Positions 60,189 through 64,000 of a stretch of DNA of 64,000 nt are shown piece after piece. The position numbers and the translations under genes were made by a program. Origin of the DNA: Neisseria sp. Marseille-Q5346 (GTDB lineage Bacteria > Pseudomonadota > Gammaproteobacteria > Burkholderiales > Neisseriaceae). Under the pieces are notes generated by a model that saw only the letters and a list, made by a program, of their open reading frames with translations, made no database searches and was not told where the DNA came from. Positions within the stretch are counted from its first letter, which is position 1. Every line of letters starts with the position of its first letter. Where the stretch lies: assembly GCF_946902045.1 (NCBI RefSeq), contig NZ_OX336253.1, positions 930,001 through 994,000 on the forward strand, in the 5' to 3' direction.

Positions 60189-60944
60189 ATGAGTGCCCTG
60201 ATATACATTGCTACCCATACAGATGATTATCGTTTCCCTCGAATATCGGGCTATATCCCAATTTTTGCGGGAAAAGCTTTACATGGTGAAGTCACAGCAA
60301 TACAAGGTGACGATACCGGAAAAAATATTTCCATACTAAACAACCAATTTTGCGAATTGACTGCGCTGTATTGGATTTGGAAAAACAGCTATGCAAACAT
60401 AGTCGGTCTAGTGCATTATCGTCGCTATTTCGCTGATTTGAACCACCCTGAAATGAACATTATCCACATGGGTAAACCAATTTTGGATACAGACAGACTT
60501 TCTGACCTAATATCATCTGAAAAACGAATCATCTTACCCAAACCGAAAAGTTTCGGCAAACGACGGTTCTTCAAACTATTTAAAAAACAAAAGACCGTTT
60601 ATCAGCAATATAGTGAGTGTCATTTCAAAAAAGACTGGCTGGAACTGGAAAAAACTGTCCATAGGCTTTTCCCTGAATATTTTCCATCATTAGAAACGGT
60701 CAAAAATGATACACAAATGAGCTGCTGCAATATGTTCATCGCCCATAAGTCCTTTATCGATGCCTATTGTACATGGTTGTTTGAGATTTTGTTTGACTTA
60801 TATAACCGGCTAGATATTAGTGATTACGACAATTATCAACGACGTATTTTCGGATTTATGGCAGAACGCCTTCTGAACGTTTATGTCCGACATCATGCTA
60901 CTGATTTTGACATCCAATATTTAGATATTACTTTTTTAGAGTAA
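60189..60944 (+). CDS. DUF4422 glycan-synthesis protein (putative glycosyltransferase)
   Basis: The 251 residues fit the DUF4422 family, found in capsule and O-antigen loci and thought to act as glycosyltransferases. Visible landmarks are FCELTALYWIWKNSYANIVG, then LVHYRRYF, and a later MSCCNMFIAHKSFIDAYCTW. Codon use is AT-rich. AAGGAAGACTAAACG precedes the ATG at 60189. It is directly followed by the UDP-galactopyranose mutase gene, so a galactofuranose-containing glycan is likely. Confidence 0.82.
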   Translation: MSALIYIATHTDDYRFPRISGYIPIFAGKALHGEVTAIQGDDTGKNISILNNQFCELTALYWIWKNSYANIVGLVHYRRYFADLNHPEMNIIHMGKPILDTDRLSDLISSEKRIILPKPKSFGKRRFFKLFKKQKTVYQQYSECHFKKDWLELEKTVHRLFPEYFPSLETVKNDTQMSCCNMFIAHKSFIDAYCTWLFEILFDLYNRLDISDYDNYQRRIFGFMAERLLNVYVRHHATDFDIQYLDITFLE

Positions 60945-62099
<1,155 letters not shown>

Positions 62100-62106
62100 A
62101 GCGTCA

Positions 62107-62118
62107 AGGTCGTCTGAA
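62107..62118 (+). repeat. AGGTCGTCTGAA DUS variant
   Basis: The mucosa/sicca-type 12-mer lies in the spacer between glf and the next gene. It has no facing partner. Confidence 0.8.
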
Positions 62119-62152
62119 ACAGACCACCGATTCACAGCATCACATCCTGATT

Positions 62153-63163
62153 ATGAATAAAACCATCATCCTTGCCGTCCCCTATATGTACGGGTTGGAC
62201 AAGTGCATAGAAAAAAACCTGTGCTACCACGGCTTCAATGTTATCAATCTCTGTTACGACGACAGGGACTCATACTATCCGCACATAGGCTGCCGTATTC
62301 TCAGTTTATATCATAAATACATTAAAAAAGATGGCGATTATAAGAAAAAACTGAAATATTCCCGCTACCGCAAGCAGATAACAGAAAAACTGGCTTCCTT
62401 GGGAGATGGCAAAGCAGACTACGCCCTCTGCATCCGTGCCAATATTTATCCTAAAGAAATTATTTCCTCTATCCGCAAATACAGCAAAGTATGTGTCAAC
62501 TACCAATGGGACGGCATCGACCGTTTCCCTGATATCGTCGAATATCTGCCCTATTTTGACCACTGCTGGGTGTTCAATAAAAACGATGTGGAGAAATATC
62601 CCCAACACCGTTTTAAAGCGACCACCAATTTCTATTTCGATTTTCTGATTGAGGGAGAGGGAAAAACGGAAGGCCTTTATTTTTTAGGAGGCTACGAAAC
62701 AGGCAGAGAACACCAAACCTCCATTTTTCTTGATGAAGCACGCAGATTGGGGCTGCCGTTGGATTTCTACATCTACTGCAAAGACGACCGTGCAAGCAAA
62801 ATTTTTGGCAACGACGGCATTACCTATTTGAATCGACAAAGCATCCTGAGCTTCGAGCAAAACCTGCAAAAGGTCAAAAACTGCCTGGCAGTCGTCGATT
62901 TTGTCCAATTTGAAAATTACGGCTTGTCTTTCCGTGTATTCGATGCACTGTGTTTCGACAAAAAACTGATTACCACCAATCAGGCAGTAGCAGCATGCGA
63001 CTTCTTCCATCCCGACAACATCTTTATTTGGAACGGAGAAAGCCTTGATGGATTGGAAGACTTTTTCAGACGACCTTACCATCCTGTTCTCGAAGAAATA
63101 AAAAACAAATACGCCTTCGGCAACTGGGTTCGCCGAATCCTCGACATACCAGACGAAGCATAA
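62153..63163 (+). CDS. putative glycosyltransferase, first of two paralogues
   Basis: The 336 residues have no signal peptide or transmembrane helix. The N-terminus TIILAVPYMYGLDKCIEKNL and the central NYQWDGIDRFPD are shared with the following gene, as is the C-terminal GLSFRVFDALCFDKKLITTN, typical of GT-B-fold transferases, so it probably attaches a sugar, perhaps galactofuranose. The tail ends FFRRPYHPVLEEIKNKYAFG..., part of which is encoded by an AGGTCGTCTGAA-type DUS at 63065-63076. It follows glf. Confidence 0.65.
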   Translation: MNKTIILAVPYMYGLDKCIEKNLCYHGFNVINLCYDDRDSYYPHIGCRILSLYHKYIKKDGDYKKKLKYSRYRKQITEKLASLGDGKADYALCIRANIYPKEIISSIRKYSKVCVNYQWDGIDRFPDIVEYLPYFDHCWVFNKNDVEKYPQHRFKATTNFYFDFLIEGEGKTEGLYFLGGYETGREHQTSIFLDEARRLGLPLDFYIYCKDDRASKIFGNDGITYLNRQSILSFEQNLQKVKNCLAVVDFVQFENYGLSFRVFDALCFDKKLITTNQAVAACDFFHPDNIFIWNGESLDGLEDFFRRPYHPVLEEIKNKYAFGNWVRRILDIPDEA

Positions 63164-63172
63164 ACAGATACC

Positions 63173-64000
63173 ATGACGACCGAACAAAAAACGATTATCC
63201 TGGGGATGCCCTACAACTACCAGATTTACTATGTCATTGAGGCAGCTCTAAGATATCAAGGCTTCAATGTTATTAGCATTGTCTTGGATGATTCTAATTT
63301 CCACTATCCTTCCCTCTTTGATCGTCTGAAAGTTAAATTCAGGCAACTGGTGTTGCGGGATAAAAACGCTAAAAAGAAACTCAAATCTGCTCAATTAATG
63401 CGAGATGTCGAAAACAAACTGGTAACGCATGGTAAAGTAGATTACGCTTTGTTTATTCGAAGTGATGTTTATTCACTTGAATTTTTAGATATGATTAAAC
63501 GCCATACCCGTCCCGGCAATATGATCAACTACCAATGGGACGGCATTGACCGCTTTCCCGCCATTTGGGATTGCGCCGACCGGTTCGACCGCATTTACGT
63601 TTTTGATCCCGTCGATATGCGAAATCCGAAACATCCTTTCCTGCCAGCCACCAACTTCTATTTCGACCACGATGTCAACCTGCCCGAAAACCCGCCCAAC
63701 GATTTCTATTTCATCGGCTGGCATATGCCTGACCGCGCCCCGATTATTTCCGAGTTCGGTAAAGTGGCCGAAACGCTGGGCTGGAAGCTCGACTTCAATA
63801 TCGGCTGTCTGAATACTGACGTTGACACCCTCCGCCGTTTTTATCCTACGGAAAACATCAAAATCTTCATCGGCGTCAGAAGTTTCGCAGACAACCTCGA
63901 AGCCGCCAAACAGGCAAAAATCCTGATAGATTTCAAAACGCCCGTTCACAACGGCCTCTCGTTCCGCCCCTTTGAAGCCCTCGGCTACCGCAAAAAACTG
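63173..64000 (+). CDS. putative glycosyltransferase, second paralogue, cut by window
   Basis: The first 276 residues are present and run off the right edge in frame. They share TIILGMPYNYQIYYVIEAAL, NYQWDGIDRFPA, ATNFYFD and GLSFRPFEALGYRKK with the preceding gene, so the pair are tandem paralogues. Base composition changes within the gene: about the first 300 bases are AT-rich, while from about 63500 onward it is richer in GC, like the core genome. The ATG at 63173 lies nine bases after the previous stop. Confidence 0.65.
   Translation, partial: MTTEQKTIILGMPYNYQIYYVIEAALRYQGFNVISIVLDDSNFHYPSLFDRLKVKFRQLVLRDKNAKKKLKSAQLMRDVENKLVTHGKVDYALFIRSDVYSLEFLDMIKRHTRPGNMINYQWDGIDRFPAIWDCADRFDRIYVFDPVDMRNPKHPFLPATNFYFDHDVNLPENPPNDFYFIGWHMPDRAPIISEFGKVAETLGWKLDFNIGCLNTDVDTLRRFYPTENIKIFIGVRSFADNLEAAKQAKILIDFKTPVHNGLSFRPFEALGYRKKL

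Overview
The window is chromosomal DNA of a Neisseria species, most likely a commensal of the subflava/flavescens type. The main evidence is the DNA uptake sequence (DUS) GCCGTCTGAA, present in dozens of copies. It usually reads AGGCCGTCTGAA, the dialect reported for that group, rather than ATGCCGTCTGAA of meningococcus and gonococcus. Inverted DUS pairs form most of the transcription terminators. No insertion sequence, prophage or CRISPR array was seen.

Layout. 1-10.6 kb: hemL (cut by the window edge), miaB, a purine permease, a lysozyme-inhibitor-like lipoprotein, tRNA-Glu and tRNA-Arg, dgt, rho, a DMT exporter and an orphan membrane protein bracketed by two near-identical DUS hairpins. 10.6-15.6 kb: glnS, DeoR and GntR regulators, a candidate small RNA divergent from the GntR gene, an OsmC-like protein and thiD. 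15.8-21.9 kb: glycine cleavage genes gcvP, gcvH and gcvT, interrupted by tag and a small lipoprotein gene; gcvT is preceded by a tandem glycine riboswitch. 22-33 kb: ubiB, a ClC channel, argJ, lrgAB, a MoeB/ThiF-like enzyme, a divergent MoaC, ppc and ychF. 33.5-47.3 kb: an AT-rich acyltransferase, tyrS, hslO, an NlpC/P60 protein, sdaA, dxs, orn, queD, queE, a lactate permease with a PdhR/LldR-type operator, and an acp-like gene. 47.4-53 kb: dnaN, dnaA, a candidate replication origin, then rpmH-rnpA-yidD-yidC. 53-59.5 kb: a tetrapyrrole-methylase-family methyltransferase, maf, and the yceD-rpmF-PRTase-plsX-fabH-(DUF1294)-fabD lipid cluster. 59.5-64 kb: a surface-glycan locus with a degenerate gene, a DUF4422 protein, UDP-galactopyranose mutase and two paralogous glycosyltransferase-like genes, the last cut by the window edge.

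Most genes are housekeeping and intact. The parts worth a second look are regulatory (tandem glycine riboswitch carrying a DUS, GntR operator with divergent candidate sRNA, lactate permease operator, leader terminators of the lipoprotein and tyrS) and mosaic (cassette between duplicated DUS hairpins, glycan locus with a different DUS dialect and an internal composition break). All calls come from reading the sequence by eye; no database search was possible.
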